Below are positions 53,395 to 61,246 of a DNA stretch of 64,000 nt, in pieces (within the stretch, counting starts at the first letter, position 1; every line of letters begins with the position of its first letter). This DNA comes from JAPOXR01 sp965221815 (GTDB taxonomy: Bacteria > Pseudomonadota > Alphaproteobacteria > Rhodobacterales > Rhodobacteraceae): NCBI GenBank assembly GCA_965221815.1, contig OZ244915.1, forward strand, positions 1,426,001 to 1,490,000. Reading direction: 5' to 3'. A program made the position numbers and the translations under genes. Under the pieces are notes generated by a model. That model saw only the letters and a program-made list of their open reading frames with translations, did not search any database and was not told the origin of the DNA.

Positions 53395-53465
53395 CGGCGG
53401 CCCCGTCCCGGGGACACGACGTGAGGGCGAAGCCCGAACGGAGGGGATCCGGGACGGGGCCGCCG
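53395..53465. other. Long GC-rich hairpin with a nested hairpin (possible structured RNA)
   Basis: Seventeen perfect base pairs between 53395-53411 and 53449-53465 (arm CGGCGGCCCCGTCCCGG and its complement). The 37-base loop contains a second hairpin, GGGC-GAA-GCCC (53425-53435). It lies between the decayed ISKra4 gene and a decayed IS481, in DNA without an open frame. It could be an element end, a structured RNA or a terminator. Confidence 0.6.
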
Positions 53466-53625
53466 AAAATGTCTTGCCGGATCAGGTGGGGTCCTCCATC
53501 GGTTTGTCACGATCCATGTGACAGAGACGGAGACCCCCGCTGCACGTTTGTGGCTTGCCTGGTCCTGTGATCAGACACGCCAGGATGGGTGATGTCTTTG
53601 ATCACCTGGCGATGCCGCTGTCCGG

Positions 53626-54483
53626 ATGCGCCAGGATCTTGTCCATCGCTGGCGTCAGGCCATGCGTGATGGCCTGACAACGACAGACGCGGCCCGGGCG
53701 GTCAATGGGCCCCGTGCCACCCGGTCTCGCTGGGAACAATCCCCTGATCTGCTGTCGCGCCGACCCCACCGGTGCCGCCAAGGACCACCCCGCGCGGCGA
53801 TCCGGCAGCGGATCACAGAGCGGCGCCAGGACTGTCCCGCCTGGGGTCGCGGCAAGATCGCGGCGATTCTGCGCCGGGACGGACATCCGATCTCGACAGC
53901 CACGGTCGGGCGTGTGATCGCTGACAGGGTCGCACGCCAGCCGATCGCCCCGGTCAGTGCTGTCACGCAGGACAGCCAAACGAAACGGCGGACCCGGCGA
54001 CGCGGTCCAAGTCGACACGCGCACCGCTGCCCTCTGCCCCGGCCGGACCGTCCAACATTTCACCGCTCTTGACCGTCATTCACAATGGGGATCCGCCAGG
54101 GCCGCCCCCCACGCCACCGCCAGCCGCTCCGCACGCCCATCCGACACACGGGGCACCAACGCGCCCTGTCCCATCACCGCCATCCCGATCGACGGCGGCT
54201 CCGCGTTCATGGCCGCAATGAGGCAGCTGGCCAAGCCAAAGGTCTCACGCTGGCCGTGCGGCCACCCAAAGGGGCGAAAATGAACGGGGCTGCCTGTAGG
54301 ATGCAAGCCACATGGAGACACGAATTTGACAATGTGCAGGACACCGCCACCCATATCACCGAACGCAACCCCCGGATCGACACACATCGCGACCTGGACA
54401 ACGGATGGAGACCCCATGACGCACGTGATGATCAGACGCCAAACGAATATCTCGAATCATTGCGAATCGCTGCAAACCCATGA
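53626..54483 (+). pseudogene. Frameshifted IS481-family transposase
   Basis: The first frame (53626 to about 53960) encodes an IS481 N-terminus: RDGLTTTDAARAVNGPRATR, RWEQSPDLLSRRPHR and CPAWGRGKIAAILRRDGHPI. The product shifts at about 53970 to the frame with GDAVQVDT and VQHFTALDRHSQWGSARAA (the DDE Asp residues). It shifts again at about 54220 to VRPPKGAKMNGAACRMQATW and NGWRPHDARDDQTPNEYLES. At least two frameshifts make it inactive. Confidence 0.85.
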
Positions 54484-54604
54484 GAAGCCCGCGTCTCATA
54501 TGTCGTGAGCAGGTACACCCCTTGCCTTCCCCGCACGGGATCGGTATCCTCACCCCGTTGATCACGCCCGCCGTGCGGGTCCCACAGTCCCAAGGAGATA
54601 CGCC

Positions 54605-55210
54605 ATGTCCCGACTGCCCCCCCCCCTGACCTTTCTGACCACCACCCTCCTGGCCCTCACGCTCACCTTCCCCACGGCCTTCGCCCAGGGCCGACCCACC
54701 AACCCCATCCCCGCCATCAAGGCCGAAGCCCACCCCACCCTCTGGGGCGGCCGGGCCGTCTACCGCATCCTCCTGGCCAACAAGGCATACGACCGCGTGA
54801 CGGGCGGGGCCCTGTCCATCACCTATGAGATCGTCTGCACCCTGACAGCGGACCTGAACGGCCAAACCTGCCCATCCGTCCCCACCCTGCGCCGCAAGAC
54901 CACGCTGCCCTGCGGGGAGGACGAGGCCGGCCTGATCCCCTCGGTCAATCTCGGCACCGCCCCCTATGCCGGCCTCACGACTCCCTACACCCTCACCCTG
55001 ACCATCCGGGCCATCGACTTCCTGGCCTGGAGTGACGCCACCATCGACCGCATCAACACCCAATACCCCCAGCGCTACCAGTACAATTCAATGACGCGAC
55101 GGTATGATCGCGTTGACGGAGACACCTGCCCCAAGACCAACCACACCCCGACCCGGGTGACAGAGGCAGCCGGCGCCAAATGGACCGCCACGGTCACGGT
55201 CATGCGATGA
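54605..55210 (+). CDS. Secreted hypothetical protein with a poly-C tract near the start
   Basis: 201 residues. AAGGAG precedes the ATG by a few bases. Signal peptide: MSRLPPPL, then TFLTTTLLALTLTFPTAFAQG. The mature part is Thr/Pro-rich and beta-rich with three cysteines in its central part. No family recognised. Codons 4-7 fall in a run of 10 C (54617-54626), so slippage would shift the frame before the signal peptide, as in the 13393-14013 gene. Third positions are strongly C-rich, unlike nearby core genes, suggesting acquisition with the surrounding IS remnants. Confidence 0.7.
   Translation: MSRLPPPLTFLTTTLLALTLTFPTAFAQGRPTNPIPAIKAEAHPTLWGGRAVYRILLANKAYDRVTGGALSITYEIVCTLTADLNGQTCPSVPTLRRKTTLPCGEDEAGLIPSVNLGTAPYAGLTTPYTLTLTIRAIDFLAWSDATIDRINTQYPQRYQYNSMTRRYDRVDGDTCPKTNHTPTRVTEAAGAKWTATVTVMR
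54617..54626. repeat. 10-bp poly-C tract in the secreted-protein gene
   Basis: Ten consecutive C within codons 4-8 of the 54605 gene. A second case in this window of a long C run just inside an exported-protein gene. Confidence 0.9.
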
Positions 55211-55564
55211 CAACCCTAACCCCATGACCGGCGACCACGCCGAGGCTGATTTTCCGACAACTGCCAGTGTCGGAAAATCAACCACGGGAAGGATCGAAAA
55301 TCTTGGCTGTCACCATTGAACAACAGACACGGCATCCCGGTGGGCGACTCAAACGCCTTGCAGGATAGGATCCACGCCCCCAAAAAGAGAGCCAAAAGGC
55401 CCGCCCAAAAGGTACAGGGGGATAAAGTGTTTTGAGACACTACCCATAATCAGAAACCTGTCTTTCCATCGTGGCAATATTTCATCTTTCCTACCTTGCT
55501 CAGTTAAGCCGTTTTCTGGTGTCTATGCTGCGCCTGGGTCGTCTCATTCATAGCCAGACAACGT
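55211..55564. other. Intergenic region with a perfect 12-bp hairpin
   Basis: GATTTTCCGACA (55248-55259) and TGTCGGAAAATC (55268-55279) form a perfect stem with an 8-base loop, 37 bases after the secreted-protein stop. It is probably the 3' end structure of that transcript. The remaining ~280 bases show no supported gene. Confidence 0.5.
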
Positions 55565-56323
55565 TTACGCGAACCGCCGGACAGAAACCCCGGCCTGATC
55601 GAGTCGATTGCGCACAGCGGCAGCGATTTGCACGGCTTCAGGTGTATCGCCATGAACACAAATCGTCGATGCATTCACCTTGACCCTGACGCCATTGCGT
55701 GAAGTGAGAGTGCCGGTTTCCACCGCGCGCAAGATATTATCCGCACAGATTTGTGGATCGCGAATCAGGGCATCGGGTTCATGCCGAGAGACCAGGGTCC
55801 CATTATCTTCATAGGCGCGGTCGGCAAAAATCTCGGCAGCATATTTTGCTTCCGCAGAAAGCGCCGCTTGTTCAAGGCAGGTCGACGCAATGACAATCAA
55901 TGTGAGCGAAGGGTCATAATCATGAACGGTCCCCACCAGCAATTCAGCAAGTGACAGGTCACGGCTTGCCATATTGGCAAGCGCACCATGCATTTTGACA
56001 TGTCGGACTGCCTGCCCCCTGAACCGCGCAATCGCTTGCAGCGCACCAATCTGGTAAATCACCATGGAACGCAACTGCTCCGGTGGGATCCCCTTAATCT
56101 CGTAGCGCCCAAATCCAGATAAATCGCCAAAGCCCGGATGGGCTCCAATCCCAACCTTGTTTTTGTCACAGGCAATCACCGTTTTTTCCATATGCAACGG
56201 ATCACCTGCGTGGAACCCACAAGCGATATTGGCCGATGTCACGGTTTGCAAAAGTGCATCGTCATGTCCCATTTTCCAGGGGCCAAAACTTTCCCCAAGA
56301 TCAGCATTCAAGTCAATTCTCAT
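55565..56323 (-). CDS. pxpA: 5-oxoprolinase subunit A (LamB/YcsF family)
   Basis: 252 residues. Starts MRIDLNADLGESFGPWKMG and continues ANIACGFHAGDP, VGIGAHPGFGD and VRHVKMHGALANM, all LamB/YcsF motifs with metal-binding His and Asp. With PxpB and PxpC it hydrolyses 5-oxoproline (pyroglutamate) to glutamate using ATP. Its ATG overlaps the pxpC stop by one base (TGATG). Confidence 0.95.
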   Translation of the reverse strand: MRIDLNADLGESFGPWKMGHDDALLQTVTSANIACGFHAGDPLHMEKTVIACDKNKVGIGAHPGFGDLSGFGRYEIKGIPPEQLRSMVIYQIGALQAIARFRGQAVRHVKMHGALANMASRDLSLAELLVGTVHDYDPSLTLIVIASTCLEQAALSAEAKYAAEIFADRAYEDNGTLVSRHEPDALIRDPQICADNILRAVETGTLTSRNGVRVKVNASTICVHGDTPEAVQIAAAVRNRLDQAGVSVRRFA

Positions 56324-57327
56324 CAGTCTTCTCCGGAAACCACACCGTCAATGAGCGAATATGACATCAAGTCCGAGATGTCTCTTGGGTCACGGAATGC
56401 CGGCTCCAGTTTCGTTGGAAGGGCCGCAATTTCCCGCCGCAGCTCTGACAATTCCCCGACGGCCCGATCAAGCTCCACCAGCCGCATTCTGAATTTCATA
56501 TCTTGCGGGATCTGCGCAAATATATGGAGATCCGCGCTGATCACAGTGGCGATTCGCGGATAGCCACCAACAGGTTGACAATCCGCCAACAAGATCGCTG
56601 CAATTCCGTCCGCAGCAACTTGAATATCTCCGGCGACGATTGCATCCGAGACAATTGACGTGCCCAGTTCCGCATCCATTGGCCCATGCGTGCTCTCAAG
56701 GCGAACACCAACACGATTACGTGTTGATGTCACAGTAAATTCAGCCTCTTCCAGCGCACGTCTGTCATTGTCACGAAACAACCCGGTTTGCGGGCCCGCC
56801 ATGATACGAATCGTGCGTTGCGAAAAGTAAGCGGGGCGCAGAAGGCGCACGGTATCCTCAGACCATTCCGCGGCGACGGGATCGATCCGGTCACCGATCT
56901 GAGGTCGCCAACCGAGTTCCGCCTGGGCATGGGCGGAACGTGACCCGAGCAACACGGGCCCCTGAATCCCTCCGGGCAAGTGCAGATAACCATAAGCTCC
57001 TTCACGAAACGCGCCGAACTCCAGACAATCATCATTTGCAAGATTGATGGTCTGGCGCCATGGCGCGCGGTGGCCATTAACGGTCAGCTTCATCTCGGCG
57101 CCGGTACACACAACCCGATTGCACCCCAATGAGCGAAACCTGCTTCCGGCAGAAGCCATTTCAAGTGCTGCAGAGCCATTCTTGTTTTGGAGAAGAGCTT
57201 GCCCTTCAGCCAATGCATAAGGATCCATTGCACCGCCTTTGGTCACTCCAAAACGACGATAACCGGGCCGCCCTTCATCCTGCAGTGCCGCCCCTGGCGG
57301 AATTTGTTCAATCCTGAGGCCGGGCAT
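56323..57327 (-). CDS. pxpC: 5-oxoprolinase subunit C (biotin-dependent carboxyltransferase-like)
   Basis: 334 residues from the ATG at 57327 (MPGLRIEQIPPGAALQDEGR); it overlaps the end of pxpB by 20 bases. Motifs: GRPGYRRFGVTKGGAMDPYAL, RIMAGPQTGLF and SDAIVAGDIQVAADG, then ILLADCQPVGGYPRIATV. This is the AHS2/KipA domain. Forms the complex with PxpB. Confidence 0.93.
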   Translation of the reverse strand: MPGLRIEQIPPGAALQDEGRPGYRRFGVTKGGAMDPYALAEGQALLQNKNGSAALEMASAGSRFRSLGCNRVVCTGAEMKLTVNGHRAPWRQTINLANDDCLEFGAFREGAYGYLHLPGGIQGPVLLGSRSAHAQAELGWRPQIGDRIDPVAAEWSEDTVRLLRPAYFSQRTIRIMAGPQTGLFRDNDRRALEEAEFTVTSTRNRVGVRLESTHGPMDAELGTSIVSDAIVAGDIQVAADGIAAILLADCQPVGGYPRIATVISADLHIFAQIPQDMKFRMRLVELDRAVGELSELRREIAALPTKLEPAFRDPRDISDLMSYSLIDGVVSGED

Positions 57328-58051
57328 GTTCCAGGCGATCCCAGAAGGTTTCCGGTGAAATCTTTCCAGCCTCTTCTGCACTGACAGGATAGAAACGCAC
57401 GCAATCACCGGGTGCCAGCAGGAAGGGTATTTTTCTGTCGGGCAGGAATGTCGGCACAGGAGTCATGCCAATGCGCCTCCATCCGGTGGGTATGGGCGTT
57501 GCTGGCAGAACTGTCTGGCGGTTGGCAACGAGTATGGAGCCGGCGGGAACCGGGTGCCCATAGGATAGCCGACGTGGCAGGTCAAAAATCTTCGGCAATT
57601 CTGCAAGATATGCGAGGCCAGGTGAGAAACCCAGGCAGACGACATCAAGATCCAATGACGTATGGGAATCAATGAATTGGCGTTCTGTCTGACCCGAGAG
57701 TCCCGGAATTTCGGTCAAGTCGGGGCCGTGCTCGCCACCATAAACCACCGGAAGTTTCCAGCGCAGGCCTTCCCGCGATCTCTCGGTTTTCGTATCCCAA
57801 TCGATTTCGGCAAGTTGGTTCCGGCACCAATTCTCAACCTGTTGAGCAGGAATCACTTCGGGATCAAAATGAATCAACACCGATTTCAAGGTCGGAGCCG
57901 TCTCGCAGACACCACGCGGTGCCCGGTTCATCACATGATCAAAAGCCAGAACCTGGCGACTGGTGCGCCGCGAATAAGACGCACCGAATTCAACAAGCAG
58001 CGCCTGATCACCAACCGGACATATGCGGGGATAGCGTACCCGTTCAATCAT
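57308..58051 (-). CDS. pxpB: 5-oxoprolinase subunit B (allophanate hydrolase subunit 1-like)
   Basis: 247 residues from the ATG at 58051; longer starts would add about 48 residues without family similarity. AHS1/KipI motifs: CPVGDQALLVEFG at the N-terminus, VVYGGEHGPDL, VVCLGFSPGLAYLAELP and GSILVANRQTVLPATPIPTGWRRIG. First gene of pxpBCA. The substrate 5-oxoproline arises from glutathione turnover; a glutathione S-transferase lies in the next, divergent operon. Confidence 0.92.
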   Translation of the reverse strand: MIERVRYPRICPVGDQALLVEFGASYSRRTSRQVLAFDHVMNRAPRGVCETAPTLKSVLIHFDPEVIPAQQVENWCRNQLAEIDWDTKTERSREGLRWKLPVVYGGEHGPDLTEIPGLSGQTERQFIDSHTSLDLDVVCLGFSPGLAYLAELPKIFDLPRRLSYGHPVPAGSILVANRQTVLPATPIPTGWRRIGMTPVPTFLPDRKIPFLLAPGDCVRFYPVSAEEAGKISPETFWDRLEHARPQD

Positions 58052-58605
58052 TGTCAAATCCAGATACCACGCGAACCCCGATTGAAGGTCATTCTGTCGA
58101 CAGAGAACCAAATGTCCATGTGACATCTGCCAGGACTGCCGTATGTCTCTCAGTCTAAATGCGCAATCACATGACGAACAGGCCCGGCCCTTCACAAATA
58201 TCTGATCATGTGTTCACCATGCAATATTGGCAAAAACCCTGATATCAGCAGTATATTGGCTCTATCCATGTCATCACAACCAGCATATCGCGACTCCTTT
58301 TGCCCATTTGACGCGATGATCTCTTGGTACAATCAAATGTGTCAACATATCATCCGCTACATATCCTTCCGATACGGAACAAGCTGCTTGCCATGCTCTG
58401 ACTTTATGCCGTGAGCCAGATTGTATAGAGGATGCCGTGATGATCAGCCGCTGTGATCTGGGAAATTGCCAAGACCCGACTGGTTTCAGTCGTCCTGTGC
58501 CGCAATTTGTCCCCTTCCCTGCATCGCCAAGGCCATGCAGGGTCCGTGGAAAGCCGTGGGTGAAAAGACCTGCCCATCACGAGGTCTCAGTTAAAGGATG
58601 GTTTT
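58052..58605. other. Divergent intergenic region between pxpB and the split-Rieske operon
   Basis: About 550 bases, partly overlapped by a long alternative start of pxpB. No convincing second gene. AAAGGAT at 58593-58599 serves the TTG start at 58606. I did not find a clear operator. Confidence 0.4.
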
Positions 58606-58866
58606 TTGAAGACTGAAGCGCTGCCTGTCAGAATGGTTATCAATGGTGATCTGCATATACCTTCCTGCCTTGGATTCATCGCACTTTATGTGCAGCGCCT
58701 TGACCTTGACAGCCAGGTCACTCATGCCAACCGTCACAGCATTGCCCTGGGATTGCAGGGACATGCGGAATTGATCGATATGCTTGAAATGGCCTGCTGG
58801 CTCGGGCCTGAAACTAGCCAGATTCAATCGGTGACAGTGTCAGCCGCCAGATACGCATCAACATGA
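58606..58866 (+). CDS. Small acylphosphatase-like protein at the head of the Rieske operon
   Basis: 86 residues from a TTG after AAAGGATGG; an ATG at 58633 is an alternative. The spacing of hydrophobic and Gly residues (VRMVINGD, FIALYVQRLDLDSQV, IALGLQGHAELIDMLEMACWLGPETSQIQSVTV) resembles the acylphosphatase ferredoxin-like fold, including the C-terminal ..GP..s.V..V. The usual GRVQGVGFR loop with its catalytic Arg is absent, so it is probably not an enzyme of that type. Its stop overlaps the Rieske protein ATG (ATGA), so the two are translationally coupled. Confidence 0.55.
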   Translation: MKTEALPVRMVINGDLHIPSCLGFIALYVQRLDLDSQVTHANRHSIALGLQGHAELIDMLEMACWLGPETSQIQSVTVSAARYAST

Positions 58867-59552
58867 ACAGCACGACAAAGAATATCCCAACAGACCCGAA
58901 AAACTGCCTGACAGATTGGGTACCCGTCGGTTTGACCAACCATATCCCTCGCGGCGCGGTTGTTCGCGCATGTCTTGATCAATTCGACACTGCCATATGG
59001 CGCGGCGAAGACGGTGTTGTTCGGGCTTGGGAGAATCGCTGCCCCCATCGTGGAATGCGTTTGTCCTATGGTTTTGTCCAGGGAAACCGATTGACATGCC
59101 TGTATCATGGCTGGACATTCGGTGGTGACGGAATCTGCCACATGATCCCTGCCCATCCCGACTTCACACCGCCTGAGACGATCCACACCCAGACCTATCA
59201 AACATGTGAGACGGGTGGCTTGATCTGGGTCGCGCTGGCCGCAATGCCAGTGCCCGCCCCCGTGATCAAGGGTACGTGGACCCCTTGTCGCTCATTACAT
59301 TTTGGTCAGCAGATCACGTTGGCCGCGCTCTTGGCTGATTCTGGATTGAGCTCCACACCGCTCACCAAATACGCAATCTGCGCGACGCGCAAAGATCAAA
59401 CCCGGATCGTCCTCGCCATTCAACTGATGGGAGAGCATGGAATGATGGTGCATTGTTCCATAGCTTCATCTGATCATGGATCTGCCCTTCATGACACCAG
59501 TCGCTGGTTGATGGCACGCCGCGCAAAAATTGAAGGGACAGTTCAGGAATGA
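58863..59552 (+). CDS. Rieske [2Fe-2S] protein of a split oxygenase
   Basis: 229 residues. A complete Rieske domain fills the first ~130: WVPVGLTNHIPRGAVV, Cys60-x-His62 in RCPHRGMRL and Cys79-x2-His82 in CLYHGWTF, the ligand spacing of ring-hydroxylating oxygenases. The C-terminal ~100 residues do not contain the mononuclear-iron motif. The gene overlaps both neighbours by 4 bases. It most likely passes electrons to the catalytic protein encoded next. No reductase gene is present in the window. Confidence 0.85.
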   Translation: MNSTTKNIPTDPKNCLTDWVPVGLTNHIPRGAVVRACLDQFDTAIWRGEDGVVRAWENRCPHRGMRLSYGFVQGNRLTCLYHGWTFGGDGICHMIPAHPDFTPPETIHTQTYQTCETGGLIWVALAAMPVPAPVIKGTWTPCRSLHFGQQITLAALLADSGLSSTPLTKYAICATRKDQTRIVLAIQLMGEHGMMVHCSIASSDHGSALHDTSRWLMARRAKIEGTVQE

Positions 59553-60433
59553 CCAGGACGACCATTGACCCACCTGAAATGCGCATCGACCCGTTCACCT
59601 ATGCGCATTGGTATGCTCTGGGGCGGGAAGAGGATTTTCCCGAAGGTTGTGCCCTCAACACCCGTCTTCTGTCACATTCGATTGGCATCCGGCGAGACAC
59701 AGACATTGTGAACGTCACCGGACCGCAGGGACGTGCATTGCCCATCCAACATCGCTACGGTCATGTCTGGACAAGCTTGAGTGACAGTCCTCGTCCCCTG
59801 TTTGATATACCGGAATTCACCGAACCGGGACGGCGCCTGGTCACGGTGGGCGGTGTCCGGGTTCGGTGCTCGGGTCTTCGCGCCGTCGAAAATTTCCTTG
59901 ACATGGCACATTTCCCTTTCGTGCATACCGACATTCTTGGAGTCGCCGAACACGCAGAGGTGAAAAAATACGATGTGAAAATGGATGTTGAGAAGGATGA
60001 AATCTGGGTCACACAATGTCAATTTTTCCAGCCGATTGCGGCCGCCGCTTCCGTGGCTGGAGACATGGTCCACTATCAATACCGGGTCCCGCACCCTCAT
60101 TCAGTGATCCTTTACAAGAGCTGTCCGGTCGACCCCGACGGCTGGGATCTGATTGGACTCTTTATCCAGCCGTTGGAAGAAGAGGAATGTCTCGTGCATT
60201 CCTTTCTTCTGGTCTTCGATGACAACAATACAGACACAGCATTGCTGCATTTTCAGCAGAATATTTTCCTTCAGGATCGTGTCATTCTTGAAAATCAGGT
60301 GCCGGCACGGTTGCCGCTTGATCCCCGTCAGGAAACACCGACCCGGGCTGACGCATCTTCAATTGCCTATCGCCGCTGGCTCAAGAGAAATGGCGTGACC
60401 TGGAGTACAACGCGAGGCGCGGAGATCGCATGA
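59549..60433 (+). CDS. Ring-hydroxylating oxygenase catalytic subunit lacking a Rieske cluster
   Basis: 294 residues. The N-terminus begins like a Rieske-oxygenase alpha subunit (HWYALGREEDFPEG, then GIRRDTDIVNVTG and RYGHVWTSLSD), but the two loops that should carry Cys-x-His and Cys-x2-His are missing, leaving a domain of about 80 residues without ligands. The catalytic domain of the VanA-like type has Asn115, Asp118, His121 and His126 in NFLDMAHFPFVHTD, the normal facial-triad spacing. It should hydroxylate or demethylate a small molecule using electrons from the preceding Rieske protein. The substrate is unknown. Confidence 0.82.
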   Translation: MTRTTIDPPEMRIDPFTYAHWYALGREEDFPEGCALNTRLLSHSIGIRRDTDIVNVTGPQGRALPIQHRYGHVWTSLSDSPRPLFDIPEFTEPGRRLVTVGGVRVRCSGLRAVENFLDMAHFPFVHTDILGVAEHAEVKKYDVKMDVEKDEIWVTQCQFFQPIAAAASVAGDMVHYQYRVPHPHSVILYKSCPVDPDGWDLIGLFIQPLEEEECLVHSFLLVFDDNNTDTALLHFQQNIFLQDRVILENQVPARLPLDPRQETPTRADASSIAYRRWLKRNGVTWSTTRGAEIA

Positions 60434-60490
60434 TCTGTGATCTCTTCCAATTCACCATGTCTCGTACTGGCAGCAAAGAAATGGTCTGAC

Positions 60491-61120
60491 ATGAAACTGT
60501 ATGATTATGTCTTGTCCGGTAATTGCTACAAGGTGCGGTTACTGTTGCATTTTCTTGATATTAAATGTGCTCTTGAACCGGTCGATTTCTATCCCGGTCG
60601 CGCCCACAAGTCGCCATCTTTTCGGCGTATCAATCCACTGGGGCAGCTCCCGGTTCTTGAGCTTGATGATGGAAAAACCCGAATCTGCGACAGCCAGGCC
60701 ATCCTCATCTATCTGGCTCACAAATTCGATCCGAGTCGGCATTGGTTTCCTGTCAATGATCCTGAAAATCTAGGCCGCGTCGTCCAATGGCTCACATTTG
60801 CCAATCGTATCACCGCTGCATCATCACGTGCACGGCTCCATGACATGCTGGGATATACATGCGACATCACCGCCACACGTGCGCATGCGCACCGGGCTTT
60901 TCGACATCTTGAAGATCATCTGTGCCATCAGGAGTTCGATGGAATCGATTGGTTGGCGGGAGCGCAGCCAACCCTCGCAGATGTTGCCTGTTTCCCTTAC
61001 ACGTGCTTGGCGGGTGATGGTGGGATCGACATTTTCATCTATCCAGCGATCCAACGCTGGCTTCGCCGATTTGCCACTCTTCCTCGATTCCACCCCATGC
61101 CGGGAATCAATATCCGCTGA
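60491..61120 (+). CDS. Glutathione S-transferase family protein
   Basis: 209 residues from the ATG at 60491; an in-frame GTG at 60437 adds an unlikely leader. Thioredoxin-like N-domain MKLYDYVLSGNCYKVRLLLHFL (Ser/Asn/Cys active-site region), NPLGQLPVLELDDG with the cis-Pro, and DSQAILIYLA for glutathione gamma-Glu binding; an all-helical C-domain follows (ADVACFPYTC). Last gene of the Rieske operon. It may process or detoxify the oxygenase product. Confidence 0.9.
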   Translation: MKLYDYVLSGNCYKVRLLLHFLDIKCALEPVDFYPGRAHKSPSFRRINPLGQLPVLELDDGKTRICDSQAILIYLAHKFDPSRHWFPVNDPENLGRVVQWLTFANRITAASSRARLHDMLGYTCDITATRAHAHRAFRHLEDHLCHQEFDGIDWLAGAQPTLADVACFPYTCLAGDGGIDIFIYPAIQRWLRRFATLPRFHPMPGINIR

Positions 61121-61246
61121 TCACACCGCGTGAGTTGGCCGGATGCGCCGACCTTTTCACTTAAGTTTCAGTGAATGTCTGTGTATGGTCCTGAGACCGG
61201 AGATCACTCCAAAAGCGACAACGACATCCACGAAACGGGCGATACG

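Noticed and set aside
55216..55440. 74-codon minus-strand frame with a lipobox-like LSC
   Set aside because: It overlaps a perfect hairpin that better explains the sequence, and no ribosome site precedes it.
58606..58866. Calling this small protein an active acylphosphatase
   Set aside because: The fold pattern is plausible, but the catalytic GRVQGVGFR-type loop is absent, so only 'acylphosphatase-like' is supported.
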